Positions 49,200 through 57,611 of a DNA stretch of 64,000 bases are shown piece after piece (the stretch's first letter is position 1; the number at the start of each line of letters is the position of its first letter). Location: contig CAVTFT010000019.1 of NCBI GenBank assembly GCA_963734085.1, positions 1 to 64,000 of the forward strand, given 5' to 3'. A program made the position numbers and the translations under genes. The notes under the pieces are model-generated. The model was not told the DNA's origin. It saw only the letters and a program-made list of their open reading frames with translations, and searched no databases. Source of the stretch: CAIWHR01 sp963734085. GTDB taxonomy: Bacteria; Pseudomonadota; Gammaproteobacteria; Burkholderiales; Casimicrobiaceae.

Positions 49200-50514
49200 T
49201 CACGGAATGGTGAACGGATCGAACGGCGAGTGATCGGACGAAGCCGGCTCCGGCGCCGCCCCCGGTGCATGCGAGCTCTCGGGAAGCGCAAGGGGCCCGG
49301 CCCCCGGCAGAGACGCCTGCGTGTCCACGGGCCGCCCAACCCAACCCGTGAACGAGGCACCCGGCCAGTTGTAGCCGATGCTGAGAAAGCCGACATTCGA
49401 CGTCGGCTCGGACGAATTCTGCGTGTATTGGGCTCGCGTATACCGGTAACCGGCGTCGAGTGTCCAGCGCTCGGCCAGTCGGTAGGAAACGCCGATTTCT
49501 GTCTGGTAGTAGCTGTTGTTGTACGAATTCGTCTGCGCCTGCGGGAAGGTCGTGCGCACGTAGCCCGCGCCGAGTCGGCCGGTCAGGCGATCGGAGAAGC
49601 GGCTCGAAACCGAGACCCCTGCGCTATCCGCCTTGCCCAGAACACCGGTCCCTGTGGGCGCGAGGTTTTCATTAAGGCTTGCGACAATCCGGGAATTTTC
49701 GAAAAAGTCATAGCTGATCTGTCCGCCGTAGAGGCCGCCGCTGGCGCGGCGCGAGCTGCCGGTGAGCGCACCTTGGGTGGCGGTCGTGTCGCTCCAGAAG
49801 CCCCCTCCCGAAGCCGAGATCGTCAACTGCGGCGAGAACTGATGCACAAGGCCAACCGTCGCCGTTCCCGAGTCGCTGTGGCTGATGTCGCTCGAGTAAT
49901 AGATGTAGCCGGCCATCGCGGTAAGTTGCGTGCGCTCGGAAAAGGCGTAGCCCGCATTGCCGCCCGCGTAGTACCCGTGATTGTCCGAGAACGAACTGCT
50001 GCTGCTTGACGCCCTCGTAGCGGGTGCTGTACGCCGATGCCGCCGCCCCGACCGACCAACGCTCGGTCAGCGCGTAGGTGTAGGTGCCGTTCACGCTTGC
50101 GGCGTTGGTGTATGCGAGACCGAGGACAACATCTCCATCCTGCACTCCGGTCTGCAGCGTCGCGCTGCGTGCAAACGACAGGTTGCCCGTCCACGTCGAG
50201 CGTGCTTCGCGTAGCGAGCCGTCGAGGCCGAAGCGCCCGCTCACGTAGTCGGTCGAGGACGACAGTCCCGAAACCCAGTTCCCGCCCACGGCGAGGAGCG
50301 CCGCCACGTCGCTCGTTTCGGTCCGTCGAGCGGCCGTCACGAAGGGCGTGACGGACGTCGTGAACGCCGACTGCGGGTTGTCGGAGGTTAAGAAATAGTT
50401 GTCGTTGTACTCGCCGCGCACGATGACGCCGCCGTCCAGCGACCATGCCTGCGCGCAGCTGACAGACGGTGCCGCGGCAGCGAGCCCCGCAAGAAACACC
50501 GCAACCAAGCGCAT
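49200..50514 (-). pseudogene. Outer-membrane beta-barrel protein of the EPS export system, one frameshift
   Basis: Start ATG 50514 gives a signal peptide (MRLVAVFLAGLAAAAPSVSC), then alternating strands rich in aromatic residues, such as IVRGEYNDNYFLTSDNPQSA, a hallmark of the BBP2-type barrel of EPS operons. Near 49995 the frame shifts (after STRYEGVKQQQ) and continues as a second frame to 49200 with SDNHGYYAGGNAGYAFSE, MAGYIYYSSDISHSDSGTAT and LDAGYRYTRAQYTQNSSEPT. The C-terminus is a proline-rich tail after VGFLSIGYNWPGASF. About 437 residues when corrected. Located between Wza and Wzz, it is likely the outer-membrane partner. Confidence 0.8.
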
Positions 50515-50546
50515 CGCCGTGCTCCAGCGCGAGGCGGCGTCCGTAG

Positions 50547-51158
50547 TCAAGGTACGACGACCACGTCGCCCGAGCGCAGCTCGATGTTCTCTTCGAGCTT
50601 CTGCCCGCGCACGACGGCGCCGTACTCGAAGGGGAGCACCACCTGTTGCCCGCCGTCGCGCCGCATGACGCGGATGTTGTTGCTGTCTGCGAACGGCGTG
50701 AGTCCACCCGCCATGCTGAGCGCCTGCAGGACGTCGACGTATCGCCCGACCGGAAATTCGCCAGGCTTGTTGACTTTGCCGATGACGTAGACGCGCTGAC
50801 TGCCGGTCTTCAGAACCGTTACTGAGACGGCCGGATCGGGGATGAACTTGTCGAGGCGCTTGGTGATCTCGTCGCGTATCTCGTGAATCGTCTTGCCGGC
50901 AACCTGCACATCGCCGATCAAGGGGTACGAGATCCCGCCGTCAGGTCGGACCAGAACTTCCCTTTTCAGCGTGTCCTCGTGCCACACCGAGATTTCGAGC
51001 ACGTCTTCGGCTCCCACGCGATAGGCGGAGGATTCGGTGGTCGCGGCCGCCGGGTCCGCGCCTCCGGGTGTCTGGGCATGAGCGCACGCCACGAAGCCCG
51101 ACAGCCCGGTCGATACCAGAAGACACGCGATAATCGATCTTGCCCTGCATTGAGCCAT
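50547..51158 (-). CDS. Polysaccharide export protein, Wza/EpsE type
   Basis: A 203-residue protein with signal peptide (SIIACLLVSTGLSGFVACAHA; GFVAC is close to a lipobox, but cleavage at AHA is also possible). YRVGAEDVLEISVW starts the Poly_export domain, followed by VRPDGGISYPLIGDVQVAGKT and the SLBB-like part VYVIGKVNKPGEFPVGR, ending LRSGDVVVVP. It forms the periplasm/outer membrane channel part and is the first gene of the - strand export operon. Length matches the short Wza-like proteins lacking the C-terminal helix that spans the outer membrane; the neighbouring barrel may take over that task. Confidence 0.88.
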   Translation of the reverse strand: MAQCRARSIIACLLVSTGLSGFVACAHAQTPGGADPAAATTESSAYRVGAEDVLEISVWHEDTLKREVLVRPDGGISYPLIGDVQVAGKTIHEIRDEITKRLDKFIPDPAVSVTVLKTGSQRVYVIGKVNKPGEFPVGRYVDVLQALSMAGGLTPFADSNNIRVMRRDGGQQVVLPFEYGAVVRGQKLEENIELRSGDVVVVP

Positions 51159-51569
51159 GACGAAGGCCTCCTCGACCGGGGATCCGATGCAAGACTACCT
51201 ATTGTTGGCGTTTCAGGAAAGATCAACCGTTTCGCTTGGCCGACGATCCGAACCTTGGCGGAGCGATGCCGGCATGATCGACATGCTGCGCGCAAGGCAT
51301 GTTGAGTACATAGTGTTTACTCATTGCATGTCGAATCTGCAGTGTGCTCTTGATGCCCACAATGACCAACAAACAGTGGCTCGTAGAGCTCAGTCATCGG
51401 CACCAGCGGAGATGCGAGCGCCCGCCCAATGCCGCGCGGAATCGGCTGTCGCAGGGCGGTAGCGCCCGCAATGACGGCTGCGACCAGGACGCCCGCGACG
51501 GCGATTCGCGCTCAACGCCCCAGTCGGATTAGTGCCACGATCGGCCCGCAGCGCCGCGCGCGGCCCCGC
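51159..51569. other. Intergenic region before the export operon
   Basis: About 410 bases between the export operon and the HprK-like gene. It must hold the promoter of the export operon. A stretch near 51300-51360 is AT-richer (CATAGTGTTTACTCATTGC). I see no gene; short open frames look random. Confidence 0.4.
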
Positions 51570-52457
51570 TCATGAGCCAGCGACGCACACTTCCGCGACA
51601 GTAGAAGAAATCAGTGCGCAGGTCGACGCGAGCTCGGACGCAGCAATCGCAAAGCAGGGAACGTGCTGGGCTATCCTCACCACAGCATCCAGGCCGTGAT
51701 TGGGATGCGCCAGCGCGTTGAGAGTATTGACGTAGAGCCGCGCGCTCGCTTCCGCCGCTCCCAGGGCTCGACGTGACGGTGCTTTAAGCTCGGGTCGACG
51801 CTCGAGCAGTAACACGGCCCCGAGCGGGCGCGGCTCCATTATCGCCCTCGCGGGCAGATGCCGCACGAAGACATGAACGGTGCGTCCTGCGTCGACCGCG
51901 TCAGCCGGCAGTGGATACGACTCCGTCAACGGTCGCTTCAGGCTGAGCGCGCGGGGATAGGATGAAACGAGCAGAGACTCAGGATCGATCGGACTCAACT
52001 CGTCGCTGAGATAGCAGAATCCATGGTGCAGGAGACCCCACGTCGTGGCCGACTTGCCGGACCCCGATTCCGCCACTAGGAGGCAAGCTTTGCCCTGCCA
52101 GTCGATCGCGGCGGAATGCAGGAATAGCAGGTCGGAGCGGCGTTTTTGCAACTCGACCGTCAGATCCTGCTCCAGGAGATACAGAAGATCGCCGTACCCT
52201 TGGCATTCGAGCGAAACACACCCGTCGCGCACCAACGTGAACTCCATCGCGGGGGACCGGGCGTCGATCCGATAGGCGAGGTCGACGTGCCCGCCGTTGC
52301 CCGGGTTCGCCATGGCCTGGAAATGACCCTGGACCAGCGATCGGATGGATTGATCGGCGCACGCAATGCGGACGCGCTGGCCAAGAATCAGGAAAGACAA
52401 GCAGTCTTCGGGCGCGCGGCGATCGCCGCGCTCGATTGGCACCACCCCGGGGCCCAC
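51570..52457 (-). CDS. HprK-related kinase A-type protein
   Basis: A protein of up to 295 residues with a P-loop like that of HPr kinase/phosphorylase: CLLVAESGSGKSATTWGLL, after LLFLHSAAIDWQGKA, then YLSDELSPIDPESL for the acidic metal-binding site. The N-terminal 110 residues are a strand-rich domain. Relatives lie beside PqqD-like proteins and a nucleotidyltransferase in a set sometimes called the HPr-rel-A system; HprK-like kinases in lasso peptide loci phosphorylate a peptide. Here the gene is third in a - strand unit after the PqqD and KPPG-peptide genes. I infer a peptide substrate, most simply the KPPG peptide. Confidence 0.75.
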   Translation of the reverse strand: MGPGVVPIERGDRRAPEDCLSFLILGQRVRIACADQSIRSLVQGHFQAMANPGNGGHVDLAYRIDARSPAMEFTLVRDGCVSLECQGYGDLLYLLEQDLTVELQKRRSDLLFLHSAAIDWQGKACLLVAESGSGKSATTWGLLHHGFCYLSDELSPIDPESLLVSSYPRALSLKRPLTESYPLPADAVDAGRTVHVFVRHLPARAIMEPRPLGAVLLLERRPELKAPSRRALGAAEASARLYVNTLNALAHPNHGLDAVVRIAQHVPCFAIAASELASTCALISSTVAEVCVAGS

Positions 52458-52629
52458 TCAGGCACCGCTGCGCGAAGAGCAGTCCGCCGGCAGCATCGTT
52501 CTTGCGTGATCTGGGCGGATCGGACGGGCGGAGGTGCGATGGCGGTGAGACACCTGCGCCAGACCCGGCAAGACGGAAAACGAGCCGCTGGGCAGCAATC
52601 CCGCGGGTCGTCGAACCGATTCGTCAGCC

Positions 52630-52845
52630 TTAACCGCCGGGTGGTTTGCCGGGTGGTTTGCCGGGTGGTTTGCCGGGTGGTTTGCCGGGTGGTTTGCCGG
52701 GCGGGGGGCCGGGCGGTCCTTTGCCGGATCCGGGCTTCGCAAAGGCCGGAGCCGCGTTGAGGGTCAGAATCAACGGCGCCACGTATGCGGCCTTCTTGAC
52801 GAAGGCACGACGTGACGCTTCTGCCGTGTTCATCCGCTCCACCAT
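52630..52845 (-). CDS. 71-residue KPPG-repeat peptide, candidate precursor
   Basis: Start ATG 52845 has AGGGA seven bases upstream. The N-terminal part is MVERMNTAEASRRAF, then a hydrophobic stretch VKKAAYVAPLILTLNAAPAF ending in an AFA cleavage-like site after residue 36. The twin Arg before a hydrophobic span is Tat-like, though the usual SRRxFLK is only partly met. The remaining 35 residues are KPGSGKGPPGPPP followed by five GKPP units and GG. I find no cysteine. Position between a PqqD-like gene and the HprK-like kinase gene suggests it is the substrate of the system, exported after modification; this is inference. Confidence 0.7.
   Translation of the reverse strand: MVERMNTAEASRRAFVKKAAYVAPLILTLNAAPAFAKPGSGKGPPGPPPGKPPGKPPGKPPGKPPGKPPGG
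52637..52696 (+). repeat. Five perfect 12-bp repeats coding for the GKPP units
   Basis: CCGGGTGGTTTG is repeated five times without change from 52637 to 52696, followed by a diverged unit. On the - strand each unit encodes GKPP in frame. Perfect short repeats are prone to slipped-strand change; gain or loss of a unit would keep the frame and alter peptide length. Confidence 0.9.
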
Positions 52846-52895
52846 CGCACGATCCCTGTGTCAGAAAGACGTTTGCAATAACTCAGTTACGGCGC

Positions 52896-53162
52896 TCATG
52901 CCTCGATCACCAGGTTCAGTTCGCGGAACCTTCTCAAGGCATCCGTTACGTCCTTAACGGCTATATCTTGTCCTACGTCGAACTCGATTGCAAGCAGCTC
53001 CGCAAGTCTTTCGACGGACGGTACTTCCTCGCAATTGCGCCAGATGAAGGCGGCAGTTTGATTGACCTGGTGAATCTGACCGGATTTGGTGTCCAGCAAC
53101 AGCATGTCGTCCACAACCTCCCGAATGAAGACTCCTTCGGTTCGTCGGCGTAGCATAAGCAA
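52896..53162 (-). CDS. PqqD-family protein
   Basis: An 88-residue winged-helix-like protein with the PqqD layout: MLLLDTKSGQIHQVNQTAAF, then IWRNCEEVPSVERLAELL and FDVGQDIAVKDVTDALRRF, ending ELNLVIEA. PqqD proteins bind leader peptides and present them to modifying enzymes. It is first in the - strand unit, 50 bases before the KPPG peptide gene, and opposite a nucleotidyltransferase gene, with about 175 bases between them. No radical-SAM partner is visible in the window. Confidence 0.85.
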   Translation of the reverse strand: MLMLRRRTEGVFIREVVDDMLLLDTKSGQIHQVNQTAAFIWRNCEEVPSVERLAELLAIEFDVGQDIAVKDVTDALRRFRELNLVIEA

Positions 53163-53338
53163 CTCCGTTCAGGCTTCGCTCACAATACTCTGGCAAATTC
53201 ATTGGTCTGCAAACTGGGAAATCCCGCGCGATCAAGCGAGAATTCCGCAGGGAGGTCAGTAGGGTGAAGTCTCGCGGCGGCAGCCAGCCTCGTTATCCGT
53301 CATGAAACATGCCTGGCGGTCTTGAACGCGAGGTTCAT

Positions 53339-54577
53339 ATGTTATCAACCCTTGGCCTCTCCGGTGTCGCCCGCGCCATGAGCCCCCGCCAGGGTGGAAT
53401 CGCGCATGAAATGCTGGCCCTTGCCGCCACGGGTCGACGCCATGGCGTCGGCGAGCCAGCCCCGATCGGACGCCCCGAGTACCGCGACGCCAACCAGCTT
53501 CAATTCGTCCTCGATGCTGGACTTGGACCGCTGCTCGATACCGCGGTCCGCGATGGCCGCGTTCAGGTGCCGCCGGCCTGGATAGATCCGCTGAAGAGTG
53601 CCAACCTGTGTGCGCAGGTGCGCCACGGCAATCTTGTCGATTGCGCCGATGAAATCATCGATCTGTGCAATGCCATGGGCGTGCCTGTCACCCTGCTCAA
53701 GGGCATCTCGATCAGCGATCAGCACTACCCGGAGGCGCACACGCGATCGATGGGAGACCTCGACATTCTCGTCCCCGAGCATGACCGCGACGGGGTCGAA
53801 GCCGCACTTCTGCGACACGGCTATCGCCGATCGACATTGGATATGGGTGAGGGATCGTGTCACGGGCCCCCGCTGCGCGACGAACGACGCGAGGTCTGGG
53901 TCGAGGTTCACAGCGGTCTGTTTCCAACAAGTGCGGCCCTCGTGCGAAACCATCTGTTCAGCCCTTCCCAAATTGCCGCACAATCCGTCGCATCGACGTT
54001 TCGCGGCAGGCCGGTGCTGCGGCTGACGAATGAAATGCAGCTCGTCTACATCGCTTCGTATTGGATACGGGATCTGACACAAAACAAGCCACACCCGAGC
54101 TTTCTCTTTCCGCTTTTCGACGCGATTTACTTGCTAGGGGCATCCGGCGAAGCGGTTGACTGGAACGGCATGCTCGATTGGCTTGACAACGAGATGGCCA
54201 TGGCATCGCTCTATCTGCTGCTCGCCTACATCTGCGAGTCCCGATTTGACGATTCGGCCGCGGGGATCCTTTCGCGGCTCGCGTCGCGTCAGCGCATCGT
54301 CGGCCCTGCGGACGCCCGGACGATACTGCGCATGCTTGACGCCTATCTTGTCCACGGAAAGCCGCTCGCGCGCCGATACAGCGACTGGCACGCGACGATT
54401 CTGCTGAGGACGCTCGAGACACTGCTAACGCCGGGAACTTACGTCGGCAAGAGGCTTCGACTCCCCTGGAATTGCCTGTTCCCTCCCGCCGCTCCGGACC
54501 GGTACAGCTTTCGGTTTCACAAGGACCGGATGGCGCGAATCCTGCGTGCCGTCAGCGTCGCCGCGTCGGAGAACTGA
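53339..54577 (+). CDS. Nucleotidyltransferase family protein (NTP_transf_5-like)
   Basis: About 412 residues. The motif RSMGDLDILVPEHDRDGVEA carries the paired Asp residues of a pol-beta-type nucleotidyltransferase (NTP_transf_5), preceded by VTLLKGISISDQHYP and followed by VWVEVHSGLFPTS. The C-terminal half is helical. Such proteins occur beside PqqD and HprK-like genes and could add a nucleotide to a peptide or sugar; target unknown. ATG 53339 is preferred over 53309 since GCGAGG lies five bases upstream. Divergent from the PqqD gene, so the two may share control. Confidence 0.8.
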   Translation: MLSTLGLSGVARAMSPRQGGIAHEMLALAATGRRHGVGEPAPIGRPEYRDANQLQFVLDAGLGPLLDTAVRDGRVQVPPAWIDPLKSANLCAQVRHGNLVDCADEIIDLCNAMGVPVTLLKGISISDQHYPEAHTRSMGDLDILVPEHDRDGVEAALLRHGYRRSTLDMGEGSCHGPPLRDERREVWVEVHSGLFPTSAALVRNHLFSPSQIAAQSVASTFRGRPVLRLTNEMQLVYIASYWIRDLTQNKPHPSFLFPLFDAIYLLGASGEAVDWNGMLDWLDNEMAMASLYLLLAYICESRFDDSAAGILSRLASRQRIVGPADARTILRMLDAYLVHGKPLARRYSDWHATILLRTLETLLTPGTYVGKRLRLPWNCLFPPAAPDRYSFRFHKDRMARILRAVSVAASEN

Positions 54578-55051
54578 TCGGCCGGGATCGAGATCTCGCC
54601 CGAGCCGGCGGTGACCGATGGCTGCGCTCGGACGGCGGCTTACAGTCGGAAACGTCGAAGCTATTTACATTCCGAAGAAAGCTCACCAAGGCGCTTATCG
54701 GGTCAGCGATTGAAGGACCAGGCCCAGGAAATGCTTGGTGCGAATCCTGCTCGCACCTCGGTCGCTTGTCGTGCATACCGATGATTCAGGAGATGCATTG
54801 TCTGGAACAGGACGGCTCGCTCGAAAGGATCTGTCCAAAAAAGCGCGCTCGCCAGGTTGTCCACCGCAGGCAAACCAACACAACGAGTGGCGCTCCGGGC
54901 GCAATCACAGAAGCGGGCCATCGGTTCCCGCTGAGCACGGGGCCAAGTGTCAAAAAGCGATTGCTGCTTTCTTGGGCGAGCAAAGCAGATTAGACGCCAT
55001 CGCCGGCTCAACGCGGCGCCGTTTCCTGACGGCTGCCCTTTAGGGAAACGA
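54578..55051. other. Intergenic region, no gene seen
   Basis: About 470 bases between convergent genes. No convincing gene or clear terminator hairpin on either strand. Confidence 0.4.
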
Positions 55052-55699
55052 CTACAGCGCCCTGAGCTTCTTGGCGGCCGCTCCGAAGGCGCCAAGTTGG
55101 TAAACGGACGCGCCCGCTGGCGAGAACGTGAACGCCGCAAACGGTTCGGCGAGCATCTGCTTCAGGTAATCCTCGGTTGCAACACCGATCGTGACGTGAG
55201 GATTGAAGCTCCTACTCGTTGCTTTGGGAACGAACGTCGCCGTGTAGTCGATCAAGAATGGATCGATCTCAGCATCTGCGGGCGGGGTCACGAACGCAGC
55301 AGCCGTCCCGGACTTTTCCTCGAAAGGAGCAACGGCATCGATCAATTTTTCTTGCAGTCTGTGCAAATCGCTTGTCGGCCTGACAACAATGCCCGCAAGG
55401 CCAATCTCCTTTGCGGCGCCGTGATGATAGCGGATGTAGTAATATCTGAACGCCTCCAACTTCCAGCCGGTCAGGTTCTCGCCGGCGACGACCTTGGCGG
55501 CTGCGGCGTAAGCCCTATCGAGGTCTGGCGTACGGACATAGCGCTGCAGCATCGTGATATGCGGATGGTGCGTCGCATCCAGTGCAAAGCCCTTCGGGAA
55601 GGCCTTAAGCAGGCGGGCATTGGCAGCCAATGCGCGATCGATCATCACTGCGTCCGGCTCCAGCAAGATGTCGATAGCCGTGACCGGATCTATCAGCAT
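55052..55699 (-). CDS. 2H phosphoesterase (2'-5' RNA ligase/cyclic phosphodiesterase-like)
   Basis: A 215-residue protein with both catalytic His motifs of the 2H superfamily: HPHITMLQRY near residue 46 and NPHVTIGVATED near residue 170, each in the form HxT. The rest alternates strands and helices as expected. Members hydrolyse cyclic or 2'-5' phosphodiester bonds; the substrate here is not predictable. It does not look tied to the polysaccharide pathway. Confidence 0.8.
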   Translation of the reverse strand: MLIDPVTAIDILLEPDAVMIDRALAANARLLKAFPKGFALDATHHPHITMLQRYVRTPDLDRAYAAAAKVVAGENLTGWKLEAFRYYYIRYHHGAAKEIGLAGIVVRPTSDLHRLQEKLIDAVAPFEEKSGTAAAFVTPPADAEIDPFLIDYTATFVPKATSRSFNPHVTIGVATEDYLKQMLAEPFAAFTFSPAGASVYQLGAFGAAAKKLRAL

Positions 55700-55889
55700 G
55701 TCGAGAGAAGCACTTAGATTGCCACGACCGTGCGCGCACGTGGGCTGCCTACCCGCGGTCCTGATCTTCGCTCCTGGGCGATTCTGAGCGGTCTTGACCT
55801 GAGCCGGTAATTTGTAGCCAAGAAATCTGTGAGTCCTGATGGCACTTTAGCCACGGAGAGCTTGCAGACGAAGAAGCGTTTCGCCGCGG

Positions 55890-56010
55890 AACCGATTGTC
55901 CGCTCGTGCGGGAGACCGAGACCACCGGAATCCAGATTCGGGAGCTTTGCCGGCAGCACAGCGTCAACGAGCACGCGTCCTTCCGCTGGTGCACAGGTAG
56001 CCCCGCATTT
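55890..56010 (+). mobile_element. IS3-type OrfA fragment
   Basis: From about 55906 one frame reads RETETTGIQIRELCRQHSV, then NEHASFRW. This is the HTH of IS3-family OrfA (normal form ...QLCREHGISEATFYRW), without its start or end. Both flanks (55700-55889 and 56011-56280) hold no other recognisable gene. Confidence 0.6.
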
Positions 56011-56280
56011 ACAAGGACAAGGGTCTTGACTTTGGGCGAAGACGATTCGCACCAATGCGTCGGGCCTCTCGTTAAACTCCGCTACGTATTTCTGCTCTGA
56101 AACCCCTAGCATTTCAACCCCCGTTTCGCCCATCCTCAGCACTCGGCCGCGAAGACGAAATTCTGAGGGAAGGTTCACAGCGCCGCAATTCAAGCAATTA
56201 TCATGGCAGCGATACCTGGGATGGATTGCCGTGGATGACTGGCATCCATTGTGCCGACCACGCGATCGGTTGGTTTAGAT

Positions 56281-56378
56281 ACTCTCTTTCCTGTCAAGCG
56301 ATTTTTTCAGGGAGCCTGAAGAATTTGTTACTCTCTTTCCTGTCAAGCGATTTTTTCAGGGAGCCTGAAGAATTTGTT
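56281..56378 (+). repeat. 49-bp perfect tandem duplication at the IS110 boundary
   Basis: The 49 bases from 56281 (ACTCTCTTTCCTGTCAAGCG and onward) are repeated without change from 56330 to 56378. The second copy includes the last codons of the IS110 transposase, so the duplication spans the element's 3' end. It may mark a second insertion end or a failed excision. Confidence 0.85.
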
Positions 56379-57347
56379 GCCGTCGAAATCCTGGTCGTGC
56401 TTGAGCATGCCCCAAATGGCGTGCAGCAATTTACGCATCACCGCGACCACGGCTTGCATCGGTTTCTTCCCGGCGGTAACGAGTTTGTTGTAGAAGGCTT
56501 TGACGTTGGGGTCGTGTTGAATGGCCACCAGGGCGGGCATGTAGAGAGCGGCGCGCAGATGGCGGTTGCCGACTTTGCTGATGCGTCGCGGCCGATGGAC
56601 CGAGGTACCCGACTCGTAGGGACGTGGATCGAGCCCGGCGTGGGCCACCCACTGCGGGGCAGCGAGATCGTCCGGGAGCACCAAGACCTCCGCCAATATG
56701 CGCATCGCCGAGGCCTCGGCGATGCCCTTGGCCGAAACCAGGTGGGCCAACTTGGTAGCCAATGCCGGCACACCACGCACCAGTTGCAGGCCACTGTCTT
56801 GCATGCGCTCGATGCGCCGCTCCAGGTGCCGGATATTGATCTCGATGTCGTGGGCGATCGCATCGGCACTGGTCCCACCAAACTCGGCAGCATGGCGGCG
56901 ATTCTTCTCCCGCGTGAGCTCGGTGTGGAGTTGCACGATGCGACGGTTAATCGCCTGCAGCTCCAGGATCTCCGGGGCCGGGGGTTGCCAGGCGGTAAAC
57001 GGCATGCGTTCGAGATAGTCCAGGATGCCGCCGGCATCCACCGCGTCGGTCTTGGCCCGCTGCATGCACGCCCGGACGAAATCCTTGATCGCCCGCGGGT
57101 TGACCACCATCACTTCCACGTTCTTGGCATGGTGCAAGGCAAGCGCGAACTCCAGGCTGTAGATCCCGGTCGCTTCCAGACAAACCCGCGCCGGGCGCGC
57201 ACCTTTGGTCGCCCAACGAATGAATTTCTTGTGCCCAGCCGCGGTGTTGGCAAACGTCGTCGTCGGCGTCCGTTGCCCCGCGCGCTTCATCGCGCACACC
57301 AACTCTTCCGAATCCACATCGACTCCGACCTGACTGACTTGCTTCAT
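56343..57347 (-). CDS. IS110-family transposase, apparently intact
   Basis: A 334-residue transposase starting MKQVSQVGVDVDSEELVCAM. The DEDD RuvC-like N-terminal domain shows GVDVDSEEL, VCLEATGIYS and AKTDAVDAGGILDYLERM; the C-terminal Transposase_20 domain has LVRGVPALATKLAHLV, HAGLDPRPYESGTSVH and KVGNRHLRAALYMPALVA, with the catalytic Ser in ESGTS. No shifts, so it may be active. Outside sequence of 150-260 bases on each side should hold the element ends and guide (bridge) RNA region, as known for IS110. It lies between the 2H phosphoesterase and the sugar cassette. Confidence 0.92.
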   Translation of the reverse strand: MKQVSQVGVDVDSEELVCAMKRAGQRTPTTTFANTAAGHKKFIRWATKGARPARVCLEATGIYSLEFALALHHAKNVEVMVVNPRAIKDFVRACMQRAKTDAVDAGGILDYLERMPFTAWQPPAPEILELQAINRRIVQLHTELTREKNRRHAAEFGGTSADAIAHDIEINIRHLERRIERMQDSGLQLVRGVPALATKLAHLVSAKGIAEASAMRILAEVLVLPDDLAAPQWVAHAGLDPRPYESGTSVHRPRRISKVGNRHLRAALYMPALVAIQHDPNVKAFYNKLVTAGKKPMQAVVAVMRKLLHAIWGMLKHDQDFDGNKFFRLPEKIA

Positions 57348-57611
57348 GGCGGCTCCCGTACTACGCTGACTCTCCGGTTCCCCCGACCTTGCACCCTTGC
57401 TAAACCGACCTTGTGATGCAGACTCTAACGTCTGTGATACTCCACGGTATTGGCAAAGAAGGCGGGGGGCCGATCTAAACCACAAGGTCCAAGCCTTAAG
57501 GAGACTGCGGCCTCCCCGGAGAACTAGAGTTTCCGCCGCTCATATCGCGTAGCGCAAATCACTTCGTTCCAATATACAAGGAGTTGTTTAAAGCTGAAAT
57601 GAGAGCTCGTC
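57348..57611. other. Upstream flank of IS110, possible bridge-RNA region
   Basis: In IS110 elements the non-coding end next to the transposase start encodes a guide (bridge) RNA. The 5' flank of the transposase is at 57348-57480 on the - strand. I cannot identify the RNA loops by eye. The rest leads to the acyltransferase gene at 57612. Confidence 0.35.

Noticed and set aside
52637..52696. CRISPR or regulatory repeat
   Set aside because: The 12-base units have no spacers and encode in-frame GKPP units of a small peptide on the - strand.
55714..56193. - strand protein of 159 residues
   Set aside because: Overlaps an IS3 OrfA scar on the other strand and resembles no family; probably chance.
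56226..57416. + strand protein of 396 residues
   Set aside because: Antisense of the IS110 transposase, which carries the DEDD and Ser motifs.
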